Shown piece after piece: positions 1 through 12,798 of a stretch of DNA of 64,000 nt. A program made the position numbers and the translations under genes. The stretch lies in NCBI RefSeq assembly GCF_000732945.1, contig NZ_CP008944.1, positions 1,231,784-1,295,783 on the forward strand. Direction: 5' to 3'. Under the pieces are notes generated by a model that did not search any database, had not been told where the DNA came from, and saw nothing but the letters and a program-made list of their open reading frames with translations. Source of the DNA: Corynebacterium atypicum (GTDB taxonomy: Bacteria; Actinomycetota; Actinomycetes; Mycobacteriales; Mycobacteriaceae). Every line of letters begins with the position of its first letter. Position 1 is the stretch's first letter.

Positions 1-1208
<1,208 letters not shown>

Positions 1209-1430
1209 GAAAATCCAATCAGAAAAACCAAGCACAAAGCCTGACACCTGACACACAAAAAATACTGACAAAAATAAACTCAAAAGATGAACAAAAAAAA
1301 TGCATCCAAAAGCAGTCAGCACCAGCCAACACCCAAAAACGGGCCAACCGGCACACACCCACCACACACCCCAAACAAACAAGAGCGCGCAGCAGACAAC
1401 AACCACCACAAGACACACAAAAAGTACATC

Positions 1431-1459
1431 AACACACTATCGAGTTCTCACACAACACA
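1431..1459 (-). promoter_or_regulatory. rRNA leader boxA-like antitermination element
   Basis: Read on the minus strand this segment contains TGTTGTGTGAGAACTCGATA followed by GTGTGTT, very close to the conserved leader motif found upstream of 16S genes in corynebacteria and mycobacteria (TTGTTTGAGAACTCAATAGTG type). It lies about 220 bases upstream of the mature 16S end, where the Nus-dependent antitermination signal is expected. The match to the family is seen; the function is inferred from it. Confidence 0.75.
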
Positions 1460-1512
1460 CCCTCCACCATCAACCACCCTACGGGCGGCCCTGGAAGAAG
1501 CGCAGGCCCTAA

Positions 1513-1541
1513 AGCTTAACCGCCGGCTAACAAAAAGTCAA
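1513..1541 (-). promoter_or_regulatory. rrn promoter (TTGACT-17-TAAGCT)
   Basis: On the minus strand a -35 hexamer TTGACT (1536-1541) is separated by exactly 17 bases from TAAGCT (1513-1518). Transcription would start near 1505 and run through the boxA-like element into 16S. The hexamers fit sigma-A-type promoters of corynebacteria. Further rrn promoters upstream are possible, but no second pair as good was found. Confidence 0.7.
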
Positions 1542-1614
1542 CACGAGTCAAACCCTCCGGCCGTCACCGCCCGCGACCCCTGTGCCATCCGGCCAGGAAG
1601 CTCGCTCGCGGCGG

Positions 1615-1635
1615 CGACGACGACGACGACGACGA
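1615..1635. repeat. (CGA)7 microsatellite
   Basis: Seven uninterrupted CGA triplets run from 1615 to 1635, about 75 bases upstream of the predicted rrn -35 hexamer. Such a run could vary in copy number by slippage; any effect on rrn transcription is speculation. Confidence 0.9.
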
Positions 1636-1694
1636 CATAAGTTACGCGAAGGCTAATCTGAAGGCAAATTGGCAGCTCAACTCCACTTTTGCGC

Positions 1695-2879
1695 TTAGCC
1701 GATCCGGCGCGCCCCCGCCTGGGGCAGGCAACAAAACGCCTGCGGCCTGGGGAACCCGTGCGCCTCAGCCGCCTCGGTCACCGCGCCGGCTACCGCCGCC
1801 GGGTCCGCACACAGCGCGACGATGCTGCCGCCAAAGCCGCCGCCGGTCATCCGAGCGCCCACTGCCCCAGCGCAGCGAGCAGCCTGGACGGCGACCTCCA
1901 GCTCCGGGGTCACCACCTCGAAGTCGTCGCGCAGCGAATCGTGGCTGGCGTCCATGAGCTCTCCGAAGGCAACCGCGTCCGCGTCCTCCAGCGCCTCGAT
2001 CGCCGCCTGCGTCCGCGTAATTTCGGTGACCACGTGGCGCACCCGCCGGCGCACCACCTCGGGGTCCCGCCCGGCGCGTCGCGCCCAGGCCACCGCATCG
2101 TCCACCGCCGCAGGCTCACGAAACGCGGCAGCTGAGCCCAGCGCCTGGCTCGCGGCGTCGATCAGCCCGCGCCGCGTGCCATAGCCACCGTCGATGTTCG
2201 AGTGCTTAGCCCGCGTATTGATCACCGCAAAGCTCAAGCCCTCGAACCGGCACGGAACCAGCCGGTGGGTGCCAGAAAGAAAGTCGATTGCAACGGCGCT
2301 TCCGGGCGCGCCACTCACACTTGCGCGCTGGTCCAGCCCTCCCGTCGAGGCGCCCACCACGTCGTTTTCTGCGCGCATCGCGGCGGCCACCACGGCGTCG
2401 TCGCTAAGCCCCAGGGCGAACACATCGCGCGCGGCCACGGCCACCGCGCACTCGACCGCGGCGGAGCTAGATAGCCCCGAGCCCACCGGGACGTCAGACA
2501 CCACCGCGACGTCCAGCCCGCCGGCGCCCAACGCCCAGATGGTCCCGGCGACGTAGCCACGGAAATCCGGCAGCTCCCCCACGCCGGTCAAGGCGTCAAG
2601 CTGTACTGAAGCCTCCCAACGCTCGCCCGAAGGGGCGATCGACACGATCCGCACCACCCGATCAGCCCGCCGCCGCGCGGCAACCACCGTAGCCAATTCG
2701 AGGGCGAACGGCAGGCACACCCCGCCGGCGTAATCCACGTGGTCGCCGATCAGGTTCGCCCTCCCGGGCGCAAGCCACGTGCCTGACGGCGCTCCCCCAA
2801 ACTCAGCGCCGAACAGCTCGCGGGCGGCTCGATCCAGCTCGCCGGAGGTGCGCGGGGCGACCAAGACACTCGCGTTCAT
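1695..2879 (-). CDS. galK: Galactokinase
   Basis: Cytoplasmic GHMP-family kinase (394 aa, usual length) that phosphorylates alpha-D-galactose with ATP, first committed step of the Leloir pathway. All three family motifs are visible: the galactose-binding N-terminal GRANLIGDHVDY at about 39-50, the phosphate-binding VPVGSGLSSSAA at about 130-141, and MTGGGFGGS at about 344-352. Its ATG overlaps the galT stop codon by four bases (ATGA), so the two are probably translationally coupled. It is the last gene of a five-gene galactose operon, and the next gene downstream is the rRNA operon on the same strand. Confidence 0.96.
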   Translation of the reverse strand: MNASVLVAPRTSGELDRAARELFGAEFGGAPSGTWLAPGRANLIGDHVDYAGGVCLPFALELATVVAARRRADRVVRIVSIAPSGERWEASVQLDALTGVGELPDFRGYVAGTIWALGAGGLDVAVVSDVPVGSGLSSSAAVECAVAVAARDVFALGLSDDAVVAAAMRAENDVVGASTGGLDQRASVSGAPGSAVAIDFLSGTHRLVPCRFEGLSFAVINTRAKHSNIDGGYGTRRGLIDAASQALGSAAAFREPAAVDDAVAWARRAGRDPEVVRRRVRHVVTEITRTQAAIEALEDADAVAFGELMDASHDSLRDDFEVVTPELEVAVQAARCAGAVGARMTGGGFGGSIVALCADPAAVAGAVTEAAEAHGFPRPQAFCCLPQAGARRIG

Positions 2880-4018
2880 CGGGCCGCCTCCACGTCATCC
2901 ACCGGCCACGCGCCCTCGCCCCAGAGCTCGCGGAACCGGGCCGCGATCGCTTCCGGGGTGGCGTCGTTAATCCAGACGCCCATGCCGGATTCCGAGCCCG
3001 CTAGGAACTTCATTCGCCCGGCCGAACGCATCAGCGAAAACAGCTGGAGGTGCAGCCTGCCATCGCGCGGGGCGGCGACCGGGGCCTGGTTCCAGGCCGC
3101 AATGTACGGCGTCTTCGCTATCCCCGGGAAGTACTGATCCACCAGCGGGAAGAGCCGATCGAGCACGCAAGCGAGGTCTGCGCGCTCGTCATCGGTCAAC
3201 TCCGCAAAATTCCCCACGGGGCGCCGGGCCATCACCATCACCTCCACTGGCCACCGAGCCGCAACCGGGGTCAACACCGAGAAATGCTCGGTCTGGGCGA
3301 TCATGCGCGTACCCGCCCGGCGCTCAGCGTCGAGGTAGGCGTCGAAGAGGTCCTCTCCGGCGTGGGTATCACGAAACTCGCGCGCCCGCGCGGCAATTGC
3401 CGACGCCCGCGGGGGCACAAAGGGGTAGGAATAGATCTGCCCGTGTGGATGGTGCAGGGTCACCCCGATCTCCTCGCCGCGGTTTTCAAAGGCAAAGACG
3501 TACTCCACGCCAGCCAGGCCCGCCAGCTCTGCTGTGCGATGCGCCCAGACGTCGATGACGAGCCGCTTGCGCTCGAGGTCCAGCTGCGCGAAGCTCCCCG
3601 CGGCGTCGGGGGTAAAGCACACGACCTCGCAGCGGGCGCGGGCCGCCGCCTGGGCCATGAGCGCCTCGCCGTCGACCGTTTCGGCTACGTCCGGGACGGC
3701 CATGCTGAGCGAGGGGAAGCGGTTTTCAAACACCACCACCTGGTAGTCCTGCTCAGGTACCTCGCTGGGATGGCTGCCCGGCAGCGTCGGGGCGAGCGGG
3801 TCCTGGTTCGCCGGCGGCAAGAAGGTGCGGTTTTGGCGGTGGGCGGCAAAGATCACGCGCTCGCCGGTCAGCGGGTCGCGGCGCAGCACGGACTCGGTGC
3901 GGGTCGCCTCGAGGCCGCGCTCGTCGGGCGCGGTGCGCTCAGGCGCGCCTGGCAAGTCGAAGTAGATGAGCTCGCGGCCGTCGGATAGCCGCGTGCGGGT
4001 CACCCGCATCTTAGGCAT
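2876..4018 (-). CDS. galT: Galactose-1-phosphate uridylyltransferase
   Basis: Transfers UMP from UDP-glucose to galactose-1-phosphate in the Leloir pathway. The active-site HPH (residues 190-192 in HHPHGQIYSYPF) is intact, and the second His (192) is the expected nucleophile. The protein is 380 aa, close to the family norm. The Cys-x-x-Cys zinc ligands known near residues 52-55 of the E. coli enzyme have no counterpart in the aligned segment (DPLAPTLPG here), so the structural metal site is at least altered; HIT-fold members without these cysteines exist. The start overlaps the end of the upstream small membrane protein by eight bases, and the stop overlaps galK. Confidence 0.94.
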   Translation of the reverse strand: MPKMRVTRTRLSDGRELIYFDLPGAPERTAPDERGLEATRTESVLRRDPLTGERVIFAAHRQNRTFLPPANQDPLAPTLPGSHPSEVPEQDYQVVVFENRFPSLSMAVPDVAETVDGEALMAQAAARARCEVVCFTPDAAGSFAQLDLERKRLVIDVWAHRTAELAGLAGVEYVFAFENRGEEIGVTLHHPHGQIYSYPFVPPRASAIAARAREFRDTHAGEDLFDAYLDAERRAGTRMIAQTEHFSVLTPVAARWPVEVMVMARRPVGNFAELTDDERADLACVLDRLFPLVDQYFPGIAKTPYIAAWNQAPVAAPRDGRLHLQLFSLMRSAGRMKFLAGSESGMGVWINDATPEAIAARFRELWGEGAWPVDDVEAAR

Positions 4019-4292
4019 GCTCTTGCACCTGCGCTTCCTCGTCCGGGACCAGGATCGGACGGAGCTTGGCCCAGGCGAAGAATACCGCGGCCACCACCAC
4101 GAGCCCGACCCCCGTGATCAGGTTGTCTACCGGCTCCTTGGGCATCCCGGTATCCGGGTTGACCCCCGGGTCCAGGGCAAAGGAACAGATGATGAGGACC
4201 ACCCCGTAGAGGCCAAGCAGGGCGGCGATGACGTTGCGGATGTCAAAGACCCCCGCGGAGTGCTTGTCGGTGGACCGGTTTTCTGCGGTCAT
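4011..4292 (-). CDS. Small two-helix membrane protein paired with the symporter
   Basis: A 93-residue protein with two hydrophobic segments (about residues 20-38 and 58-75) and charged ends. It sits between the SSS-family symporter and galT in the galactose operon. Small companion membrane proteins next to SSS transporters are common in actinobacteria, so an accessory role for the symporter is plausible but not shown. An upstream GTG at 4298 is in frame, but the AGGA Shine-Dalgarno is spaced better (10 bases) for the ATG at 4292. Confidence 0.75.
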   Translation of the reverse strand: MTAENRSTDKHSAGVFDIRNVIAALLGLYGVVLIICSFALDPGVNPDTGMPKEPVDNLITGVGLVVVAAVFFAWAKLRPILVPDEEAQVQEHA

Positions 4293-4331
4293 TGTCACAC
4301 AATCCTTTCGGTTTTCTCTTCGCGGGAGGGG

Positions 4332-5978
4332 TTAGGCAAAGATCACGTTGAGCGCGATGACCATCAACAGGCACACCGCCCCCAGCGGGACCGTGCGCTG
4401 ATACCAGGGCAGGGCGGCCTCGGCGGCGTCGACAAGCTGGGGCTTGGGCGTGACCGAGCGGACGAAGCCCACCAGCTCCCGGTCCGGCTTCGGGGTGGTA
4501 AAGCCCGTCACCACGACGCTGACCACGATATCGACCACGAAGGCTATCGACGCCGCGACAAAGGCCGTGCCCTGCCCGGGCAGGTCGAAGAAACCGCCCA
4601 GCCCGGTGAAGGTGGCCGCCACCCAGTACGCGATGGCGCTCAGGGTGCCCACGACCAGGCCGACCCAGCCGGCCGCCGGGGTCATCCGCTTCCAGAACAT
4701 GCCGAGAATGAAGGTGGCGAATAGCGGCGCGTTGAAGAACCCGAACAGCGTCTGCAAGTAGTCCATCACGTTGCCAAAGTTCGCGGCCAACAGGGCGGTG
4801 AACACGGCGACCATGGTCGCGCCGACCGTGGCCCAGCGGCCGAACTTGAGGTAGTAGTCGTCCTCGCGGTCGCGCACGATGTAGGTCTGCCAGATGTCGT
4901 AGCTGATCACCGTGTTAAACGCTGAGATATTCGCGGCCATGCCGGCCATAAACGCGGCCAACAGCCCCGCGATGGCCACGCCCAGCAGCCCGTTGGGCAG
5001 CAGGTCGCGCATCAAGTATAGGATCGCGTCGTTGGGTTGGGCGGAACCGTCCATGATTGGGGTAACGATCGTGGCCGCGACCATGCCGGGGATGACCACC
5101 AAGAACGGGATGAACATCTTCGGAAACGCGCCGATGATCGGGGTCTTGCGCGCCGCCGACATCGACTCGGCGGCCATGGAGCGCTGCACCTCGACAAAGT
5201 TGGTGGTCCAGTAGCCAAACGAGAGCACGAAGCCCAGGCCGAAGACGATGCCCACCGCGCTCCACACTGGGCTAGAAAAACCCGAGATTTCCTGGCCGGG
5301 CCAGGTGTGCAGGTGGCTGGCGGCCATCTCGGCCTTCAGCCCGGACCAGCCGCCGACGTGCTTGAGCCCCACCAAGGTCAGCGGCAACAGCGCTGCGATG
5401 ATGACGAAGAACTGTAAGACCTCGTTGTAGATCGCGGCCGAGAGCCCACCCAAGGTGATGTAGGAAAGCACGATCACCGCGGCTACGAGTAGGGTCACCC
5501 ACTGCGGCCAGCCAAGCAGCGCGTTGACCACCTTGGCCAGAAGCAGCAGGTTCACCCCGGCGATGAGCAGCTGGGCCACGGCGAACGAGATCGCGTTAAC
5601 CAGGTGGGCGGTATTGCCGAAGCGCCTGCGCATAAACTCCGGCACCGAACGGACCTTGGAGCCGTAGTAGAAGGGCATCATGACGATGCCCAGGAACACC
5701 ATGGCGGGAACCGCGCCGATCCAGAAGTAGTGCATCGTCTGGAATCCGTACTGCACGCCGTTGGCCGAGTGCCCGATGATCTCCACGGCACCCAGATTCG
5801 CGGAGATGAACGCCAGCCCGGTCACCCAGGCGGGCAGTCCCCGGCCGGACAGGAAGAAGTCGATGGAGCTCGATACCCTGCGCCGGGCGGCCCAGCCGAT
5901 GCCCAAAACGAAGACGAAGTACACGGCCACCAGGGTGTAGTCCACCCAGGAGGCATCGAGTCTTAGTGCAGATTGCAT
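4332..5978 (-). CDS. Sodium:solute symporter (SSS family), probable galactose/glucose uptake
   Basis: A 548-residue polytopic membrane protein with about 13-14 hydrophobic segments typical of the SSS/SGLT family. Recognisable stretches are SGRGLPAWVTGLAFISANLG near residue 45-64 and VPEFMRRRFG near 112-121; the overall length matches vSGLT-type sugar symporters. Position between galM and galT makes galactose the likely substrate. This is inference from context, because SSS members transport many solutes. An AAGG motif precedes the ATG by about 12 bases. Confidence 0.85.
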   Translation of the reverse strand: MQSALRLDASWVDYTLVAVYFVFVLGIGWAARRRVSSSIDFFLSGRGLPAWVTGLAFISANLGAVEIIGHSANGVQYGFQTMHYFWIGAVPAMVFLGIVMMPFYYGSKVRSVPEFMRRRFGNTAHLVNAISFAVAQLLIAGVNLLLLAKVVNALLGWPQWVTLLVAAVIVLSYITLGGLSAAIYNEVLQFFVIIAALLPLTLVGLKHVGGWSGLKAEMAASHLHTWPGQEISGFSSPVWSAVGIVFGLGFVLSFGYWTTNFVEVQRSMAAESMSAARKTPIIGAFPKMFIPFLVVIPGMVAATIVTPIMDGSAQPNDAILYLMRDLLPNGLLGVAIAGLLAAFMAGMAANISAFNTVISYDIWQTYIVRDREDDYYLKFGRWATVGATMVAVFTALLAANFGNVMDYLQTLFGFFNAPLFATFILGMFWKRMTPAAGWVGLVVGTLSAIAYWVAATFTGLGGFFDLPGQGTAFVAASIAFVVDIVVSVVVTGFTTPKPDRELVGFVRSVTPKPQLVDAAEAALPWYQRTVPLGAVCLLMVIALNVIFA

Positions 5979-6005
5979 GGGGAAAACAAACCTTCCTTGG
6001 TGGAG

Positions 6006-6914
6006 CTAGTTGACTGGTGTGGGAAAAGAGTTCTCGAACGCCGAGACCGCAAAATCGAACCCCCAGCTCTCGTGCGGTTTTAGCACCTCGAGGTCCAGCC
6101 CCGAGGCCAAGGCGTTAGGCGGTGCGGTCATCGGCTCTACGGCAAGCTGGCGCCCCGGAGAGGTGAACACCTGCACCCAGCGGCACCGTGCGGAAAAGTC
6201 GAGCTCGACGCCGCGCCCGTCGGGGGCGATCAGCCGCGCGCGGCCGCGCTTCGCGGATCCCGGGTCGCGCCGAAAGGAATCGTCCAGAACACGGCCTGCC
6301 ATCTGCCAGGGGCCGGGCTCGGCAAGCGGCACCGGGTGACCGGTGGGGATCAGGCGCTCGTCGAGGGGTTGGTGAAGCGCGAAGTCGTGGCAGAGCGTGC
6401 ACTCGTCGAGCGGCGCGCCCTGCGCGTCGAGGTACGTGTGCGCGCCGAGGGCTACAGGCGCCGGCGCGCTGGCGAGGTTAGTCGCCGTCAGCCGGGCTAA
6501 CAGACCATTGGCGACGACTCGGTACTCGGCGCGCACTTCGATAGGCCAGGGCCAGCCGGGACGGGGTCCAAGCGTGGCCGCCAGGGTGACGCGGTCGGCA
6601 GTGGTTCCCGGGCCGGCGACCGGCTCGAAGAGCTGCCCGGAGGTAAACCCGTGCAGGGCGTTGCCGCGCTCGGGTTCGGTGAGCTCGAGCTGGTAATCCG
6701 TGCCGGCGAAGCGGAACCTGCCGTCTGCTACCCGGTTGGGCCAGGGGGCGAGCACCTCGCCGGCGCACTCCGGCGGAAACGTATCCCGCTCAAAGGCGCG
6801 CACCAGGGGGCGACCGCGCCACGAAAGACTGCGGATAGCGGCCGCCGCTGCAGAGATCACGGCAACGGTCTCGCCGGTGGCGATCCGGAACTCTGGAATA
6901 TGATTCGCGGTCAC
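6006..6914 (-). CDS. galM: Aldose 1-epimerase (galactose mutarotase)
   Basis: Converts beta-D-galactose to the alpha anomer used by galactokinase. The family histidines are visible in GNALHGF and LGAHTYLD, and the catalytic glutamate in AVEPMTAPPNAL near the C-terminus. First gene of the galactose operon, 27 bases before the symporter. The frame also allows a TTG at 6923. I prefer GTG at 6914 because a -10-like TAGCTT ends seven bases upstream, as in leaderless transcripts, and neither start has a Shine-Dalgarno. Start assignment is therefore uncertain; the function is not. Confidence 0.9.
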   Translation of the reverse strand: MTANHIPEFRIATGETVAVISAAAAAIRSLSWRGRPLVRAFERDTFPPECAGEVLAPWPNRVADGRFRFAGTDYQLELTEPERGNALHGFTSGQLFEPVAGPGTTADRVTLAATLGPRPGWPWPIEVRAEYRVVANGLLARLTATNLASAPAPVALGAHTYLDAQGAPLDECTLCHDFALHQPLDERLIPTGHPVPLAEPGPWQMAGRVLDDSFRRDPGSAKRGRARLIAPDGRGVELDFSARCRWVQVFTSPGRQLAVEPMTAPPNALASGLDLEVLKPHESWGFDFAVSAFENSFPTPVN

Positions 6915-6921
6915 GACTTTC

Positions 6922-6927
6922 AAGCTA
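6922..6927 (-). promoter_or_regulatory. -10 element TAGCTT of the galactose operon
   Basis: Minus-strand TAGCTT lies seven bases before the GTG used for galM. Spacing matches leaderless promoters seen elsewhere in this window. No good -35 is visible. A short symmetric element TCAGTCATCTGA lies just upstream and could bind a regulator, which is speculative. Confidence 0.4.
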
Positions 6928-6990
6928 CCGCGTGCACTTCAGTCATCTGAGGTGACCACCGACACGCCCGTTCACCTGCATATTTACTGA

Positions 6991-7039
6991 AAAATTGCTC
7001 GCCATTTACCCCTATTTAGGGTAGATGACGGGCAATTTT
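6991..7039 (-). terminator. Intrinsic terminator after tyrS (possibly bidirectional)
   Basis: Two 21-base arms (6991-7011 and 7019-7039) are complementary at 18 positions around a 7-base loop; the arms begin with AAAATTGC and end with GCAATTTT. Read on the minus strand the hairpin starts about ten bases after the tyrS stop and runs into a T-rich stretch. It separates tyrS from the galactose operon. Confidence 0.85.
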
Positions 7040-7049
7040 ACGTTTCGAG

Positions 7050-8318
7050 CTACACCAATTTGGCCCCGGCGAAGCTCTTCTTCCCCCGGCGCAGCACCAG
7101 CCACTTACCGTGCAGAAAATCGCCCGGGGCCGGCTCCCAGTCCTCATCGGTAACCCGCTGGTTATTCACGTACGCCCCGCCCTCGCGCACCGCCCGGCGG
7201 GCAGCGCCCCGGGAGGCCACCAGCCCCGCGGCGACGAAGAGGTCCACCACCGTGCGCGGGGCGGCGTCGACAAGCTCCACCACCTCGGTCTCCCCCAGCG
7301 CACCGGCCAGCGTCGCCTCGTCCAGCGCGCCGAGCTCGCCGCGCCCAAACAGCGCCTGGCTAGCCAGCTCCACGCCCCTCGTCGCGTCTTCGCCGTGCAC
7401 CAAGTTCGTCATCTCCCGGGCAAGCCGGCGCTGCGCCTCCCGCTTGGAGGGACGCTCGCGCACCTCCTCCTCCAGGCCAGCCAGCTCCTCTTGACCCAAG
7501 AACGTGAACCACCGCAGGTAGCGGATCACGTCCGCGTCGGCGGTGTTCACAAAGTACTGGTACCAGCGGTAGGGGCTCGTCATCTCCGGATCGAGCCACA
7601 GCGAGCCGCCGCCGGTGGATTTGCCAAACTTCTTCCCCTCGGAATCCGTGACCAGCGGAACCGTCAACGCGTGCACGCCTGCGCCGTCGCGGCGACGCAC
7701 GTAGTCCACGCCCGCGATGAGGTTGCCCCACTGATCACCGCCGCCGACCTGCAGCGTGCAGTTGTAGCGGTGGTAGAGCTCGCGGAAATCGTTGGCCTGC
7801 AGCAGCATGTAAGAAAACTCGGTGAAAGAGATGCCGTCGTTTTCCAGGCGCCGCTTGACCGTCTCGCGCGCCAACATCGTGTTCAGCGAGAAATGCTTGC
7901 CCACGTCGCGCAGGAACGGGATGACGTTAAGGTCCTTCGTCCAGTCCGCGTTATTGACCAAGCGCGCGGGATTCTCCGCATCCGCGGAAAAATCAACGAA
8001 GCGCTGCAGCTGACCGCTAATCCGGCCGGCCCAGTCGGCGACCGTGTCCGCCGAATTCATCGAACGCTCTCCCACCTCGCGGGGATCGCCAATCATCCCC
8101 GTCGCCCCGCCGGCGAGCACCAGCGGACGGTGGCCGGCGCGCTGGAACCGAGCGAGCATCAAAAGCGGGACCAGGTGGCCGGCGTGCAGCGACGGGCCCG
8201 TCGGATCAAAACCGCAATAGACCGTGATCGGGCCAGCGTCCACGGCCTCGCGCAGCGCATCCAAATCGGTCGACTGGTTGATCAGCCCGCGCCAGGACAA
8301 CTCATCGATGATGTTCAC
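7050..8318 (-). CDS. tyrS: Tyrosyl-tRNA synthetase
   Basis: Class I aminoacyl-tRNA synthetase (422 aa) charging tRNA-Tyr. The HIGH signature appears as HAGH at 45-48 and the KMSKS loop as KFGKS at 230-234. A C-terminal S4 RNA-binding domain covers about 355-415. The start is GTG, chosen because a strong AGAGGAAG lies seven bases upstream; this element is one of two direct copies of GAGGAAGTA in the 53-base gap after the Trm112-like gene. The two genes are probably co-transcribed. Confidence 0.97.
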   Translation of the reverse strand: MNIIDELSWRGLINQSTDLDALREAVDAGPITVYCGFDPTGPSLHAGHLVPLLMLARFQRAGHRPLVLAGGATGMIGDPREVGERSMNSADTVADWAGRISGQLQRFVDFSADAENPARLVNNADWTKDLNVIPFLRDVGKHFSLNTMLARETVKRRLENDGISFTEFSYMLLQANDFRELYHRYNCTLQVGGGDQWGNLIAGVDYVRRRDGAGVHALTVPLVTDSEGKKFGKSTGGGSLWLDPEMTSPYRWYQYFVNTADADVIRYLRWFTFLGQEELAGLEEEVRERPSKREAQRRLAREMTNLVHGEDATRGVELASQALFGRGELGALDEATLAGALGETEVVELVDAAPRTVVDLFVAAGLVASRGAARRAVREGGAYVNNQRVTDEDWEPAPGDFLHGKWLVLRRGKKSFAGAKLV

Positions 8319-8371
8319 GCGCTACTTCCTCTACTTCCTCGTCACTTCGTTGCGGCCGCCTCACACGCCGA

Positions 8372-8560
8372 TTATTCGCCGGTGACGGCCGGCGGCCACG
8401 GCTCGGCCTCGTCGGCCAACAGCACCGGGATGCCCCCGTCAATCCGGTAGGCGATTCCCAGGCGCTCGTTGACCAGCCGCGCTTCATCTTCCAGGTACAC
8501 CAGCGGCCCTTTGTCCTGCGGACAGACCAGCACACTCAACAGTTCCGGATCCAGGCTCAT
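8372..8560 (-). CDS. Trm112 family small protein
   Basis: A 62-residue protein of the Trm112/YcaR family: the conserved LLSVLVCP and GIPVLLADEA (I-P-x-L-L) elements are both present, with a single Cys at the usual first ligand position. Eukaryotic Trm112 activates methyltransferases; the bacterial role is not settled. It sits 11 bases downstream of the argH stop but probably has its own promoter (TAGGAT ending eight bases before the ATG, inside the argH 3' end). Confidence 0.88.
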   Translation of the reverse strand: MSLDPELLSVLVCPQDKGPLVYLEDEARLVNERLGIAYRIDGGIPVLLADEAEPWPPAVTGE

Positions 8561-8571
8561 GGTGCTCGATC

Positions 8572-10008
<1,437 letters not shown>

Positions 10009-11208
10009 CTACTCAGCCTCGCGATCGCGCCGGTTGGCAATCTTCGAGCTCAACCCGTGCAACTGCACGAAGCCCTTGGCCAACGTCTGGTCGAAAGTAT
10101 CGCCCGTATCGTACGTCGCCAGGTTGAAGTCGTAGAGCGAATGCGCCGAACGCCGCCCATTGACCCGCACGTTGCCCGCGTGCAGCTCCATACGGATATC
10201 GCCGGTGACGTGCTCCTGGGTCGACTCGATGAAGGCGTCCAGCGCACGCTTGAGCGGCGCGTACCACAGCCCGTCGTAGACCTCCTCGGACCAACGGGCC
10301 TCCACCAGCCGCTTGTAGCGGGCAAGCTCGCGCTCCACGGTCACATCCTCCAGCGCCTGGTGCGCAGTGATGAGCGCGACCGCGCCCGGGGCCTCGTAGA
10401 CCTCGCGGGACTTGATGCCCACCAGGCGGTCCTCGACCATGTCCAAGCGGCCCACACCCTGAGCGCCAGCGCGGCGGTTCATCTCCTCGATCGCCTGCAG
10501 CACGGTCACCTTCCGGCCGTCGATGGCCACGGGCTTGCCGGCCTCAAAAGAAATGATCAGCTCATCGGGAGCAGCCGAAAGCGACGGCGCCTCCGTGTAC
10601 GAGTAGAGGTCCTTCGTCGGCGGGTTCCACAGGTCCTCCAAAAAGCCCGTCTCCACCGCGCGGCCCCACACATTCTGGTCGATCGAGAACGGCGACTTCT
10701 CCGACTGCTCGATCGGCAGCTTGATCTCCTCGGCGAACGCGATCGCCTTGTCCCGCGTCCAGGCGAAGTCGCGCGCCGGGGCCACGATCGTCAAATCCGG
10801 GGCGGTATCCATAAAGCCCACCTCGAAGCGAACCTGGTCATTGCCCTTGCCCGTGCAGCCGTGGGAGACGTGCGTGCCGCCGAACTCCTTGGCCGCCTCG
10901 ACCAGGTGCTTAACAATCAACGGGCGCGAAATTGCAGAAACCAGCGGGTACTGCTTCATGTACAGGCCATTCGCCTTGATCGTGGGCAGGCAGTACTCCT
11001 CGGCAAACTCCGCCTTCGCGTCTACCACCACCGACTCGACGGCGCCGCAGTCCAAGGCGCGCTGGCGGACCGACTCCATGTCCTCGCCACCCTGGCCGAG
11101 GTCGAGCGACACGGCGACGACGTCGGCGTCGAGCTGCTTGCCCAAGTACGGGATCGCCACAGACGTATCAAGCCCGCCGGAGTAGGCCAACACCACACGG
11201 TTTTTCAT
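10009..11208 (-). CDS. argG: Argininosuccinate synthase
   Basis: ATP-dependent condensation of citrulline and aspartate to argininosuccinate. The 399-residue protein begins with the N-type pyrophosphatase P-loop [11 protein letters not shown] (8-18) and shows [18 protein letters not shown] further in. It follows argR after a 79-base gap that is long for this operon and contains the perfect palindrome AATTGCAATT, so argG-argH may have separate control. Confidence 0.97.
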   Translation of the reverse strand: MKNRVVLAYSGGLDTSVAIPYLGKQLDADVVAVSLDLGQGGEDMESVRQRALDCGAVESVVVDAKAEFAEEYCLPTIKANGLYMKQYPLVSAISRPLIVKHLVEAAKEFGGTHVSHGCTGKGNDQVRFEVGFMDTAPDLTIVAPARDFAWTRDKAIAFAEEIKLPIEQSEKSPFSIDQNVWGRAVETGFLEDLWNPPTKDLYSYTEAPSLSAAPDELIISFEAGKPVAIDGRKVTVLQAIEEMNRRAGAQGVGRLDMVEDRLVGIKSREVYEAPGAVALITAHQALEDVTVERELARYKRLVEARWSEEVYDGLWYAPLKRALDAFIESTQEHVTGDIRMELHAGNVRVNGRRSAHSLYDFNLATYDTGDTFDQTLAKGFVQLHGLSSKIANRRDREAE

Positions 11209-11244
11209 AGTAAAATCTGCTCTTTCTCTTGCTGTGAACGTTTC

Positions 11245-11254
11245 AATTGCAATT
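11245..11254. promoter_or_regulatory. Palindrome AATTGCAATT before argG, possible operator
   Basis: A perfect 10-base palindrome lies 37 bases before the argG start, in the only sizeable internal gap of the distal arg operon. A TAAACT hexamer overlaps the argR stop region just upstream on the minus strand. In C. glutamicum, ArgR and FarR bind near arg genes; whether either binds here cannot be told from sequence. Confidence 0.3.
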
Positions 11255-11287
11255 CGCCCCCAAGCCCACGGGCGCCACGGAAATAGT

Positions 11288-11806
11288 TTAACGCGCCTGC
11301 CCCTCGGCCTCCCCTGGAGGCTGGCCGCGCAAAAGATCCGCCAATTGCGCGCCCGTTAACGGGTCACGGGCCAGCACAAACACAGTGTCATCACCCGCGA
11401 TTGAGCCGACAATCTCCGGCATGCCCACCCGGTCGATGAAACTCGCCAGGTACTGCGCCGCCCCCGGCGGGGTGCGCACCACGGCAATGTTGCCCGAGTG
11501 GTCAAAACCCGTAGCCAGCTCCTCGACCATCCGCATCAGCCTCGTCACCGAGCCGCTAGCCGGCACCTCGGGATCGCCCGGGAGCAGCTCGGCGCCGGCG
11601 ACCGTGTAATGCGAACGGCCCCCGCCCGCCGGGCGCACCTTGCGCGCACCCAACTCGTCCAGGTCCCGCGACAGCGTCGCCTGGGTGACCTCGATGCCGG
11701 CGGCCGCCAGGATCTCTGCCAGCTCGCCCTGGCTATGCACCCGGGTGCGGTGCAGAATATCCAAAATCCGACTCTGGCGGGCCACCCGCGTCGTCGTCAT
11801 GGCCAT
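11288..11806 (-). CDS. argR: Arginine repressor ArgR
   Basis: Transcriptional repressor of arginine synthesis (172 aa). An N-terminal winged-helix domain (about 8-75, with [15 protein letters not shown]) is followed by the arginine-binding and oligomerisation domain containing [13 protein letters not shown]. Encoded inside the operon it should control, directly after the argF stop with no intervening bases. A second in-frame ATG lies two codons later. The C-terminus is somewhat extended and acidic. Confidence 0.94.
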   Translation of the reverse strand: MAMTTTRVARQSRILDILHRTRVHSQGELAEILAAAGIEVTQATLSRDLDELGARKVRPAGGGRSHYTVAGAELLPGDPEVPASGSVTRLMRMVEELATGFDHSGNIAVVRTPPGAAQYLASFIDRVGMPEIVGSIAGDDTVFVLARDPLTGAQLADLLRGQPPGEAEGQAR

Positions 11807-12774
<968 letters not shown>

Positions 12775-12798
12775 TATTACTCCATATCCACTGCATTA

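Larger units (their letters stand above)
1209..1694. other. Non-coding rRNA leader and promoter region
   Basis: This 486-base stretch between 16S and galK holds no convincing gene. It contains the AT-rich leader (about 1209-1440), the boxA-like element, the TTGACT/TAAGCT promoter and a short CGA triplet run. Open frames here are low-complexity Thr/His/Pro or Cys/Trp strings with no family resemblance. No clear terminator for the galactose operon was found between galK and the rrn promoter. Confidence 0.7.

Noticed and set aside
1640-1690. TTGAGC ... TAGCCT as a second rrn promoter
   Set aside because: Spacing of 19 bases and a weak -10; far poorer than the TTGACT/TAAGCT pair.
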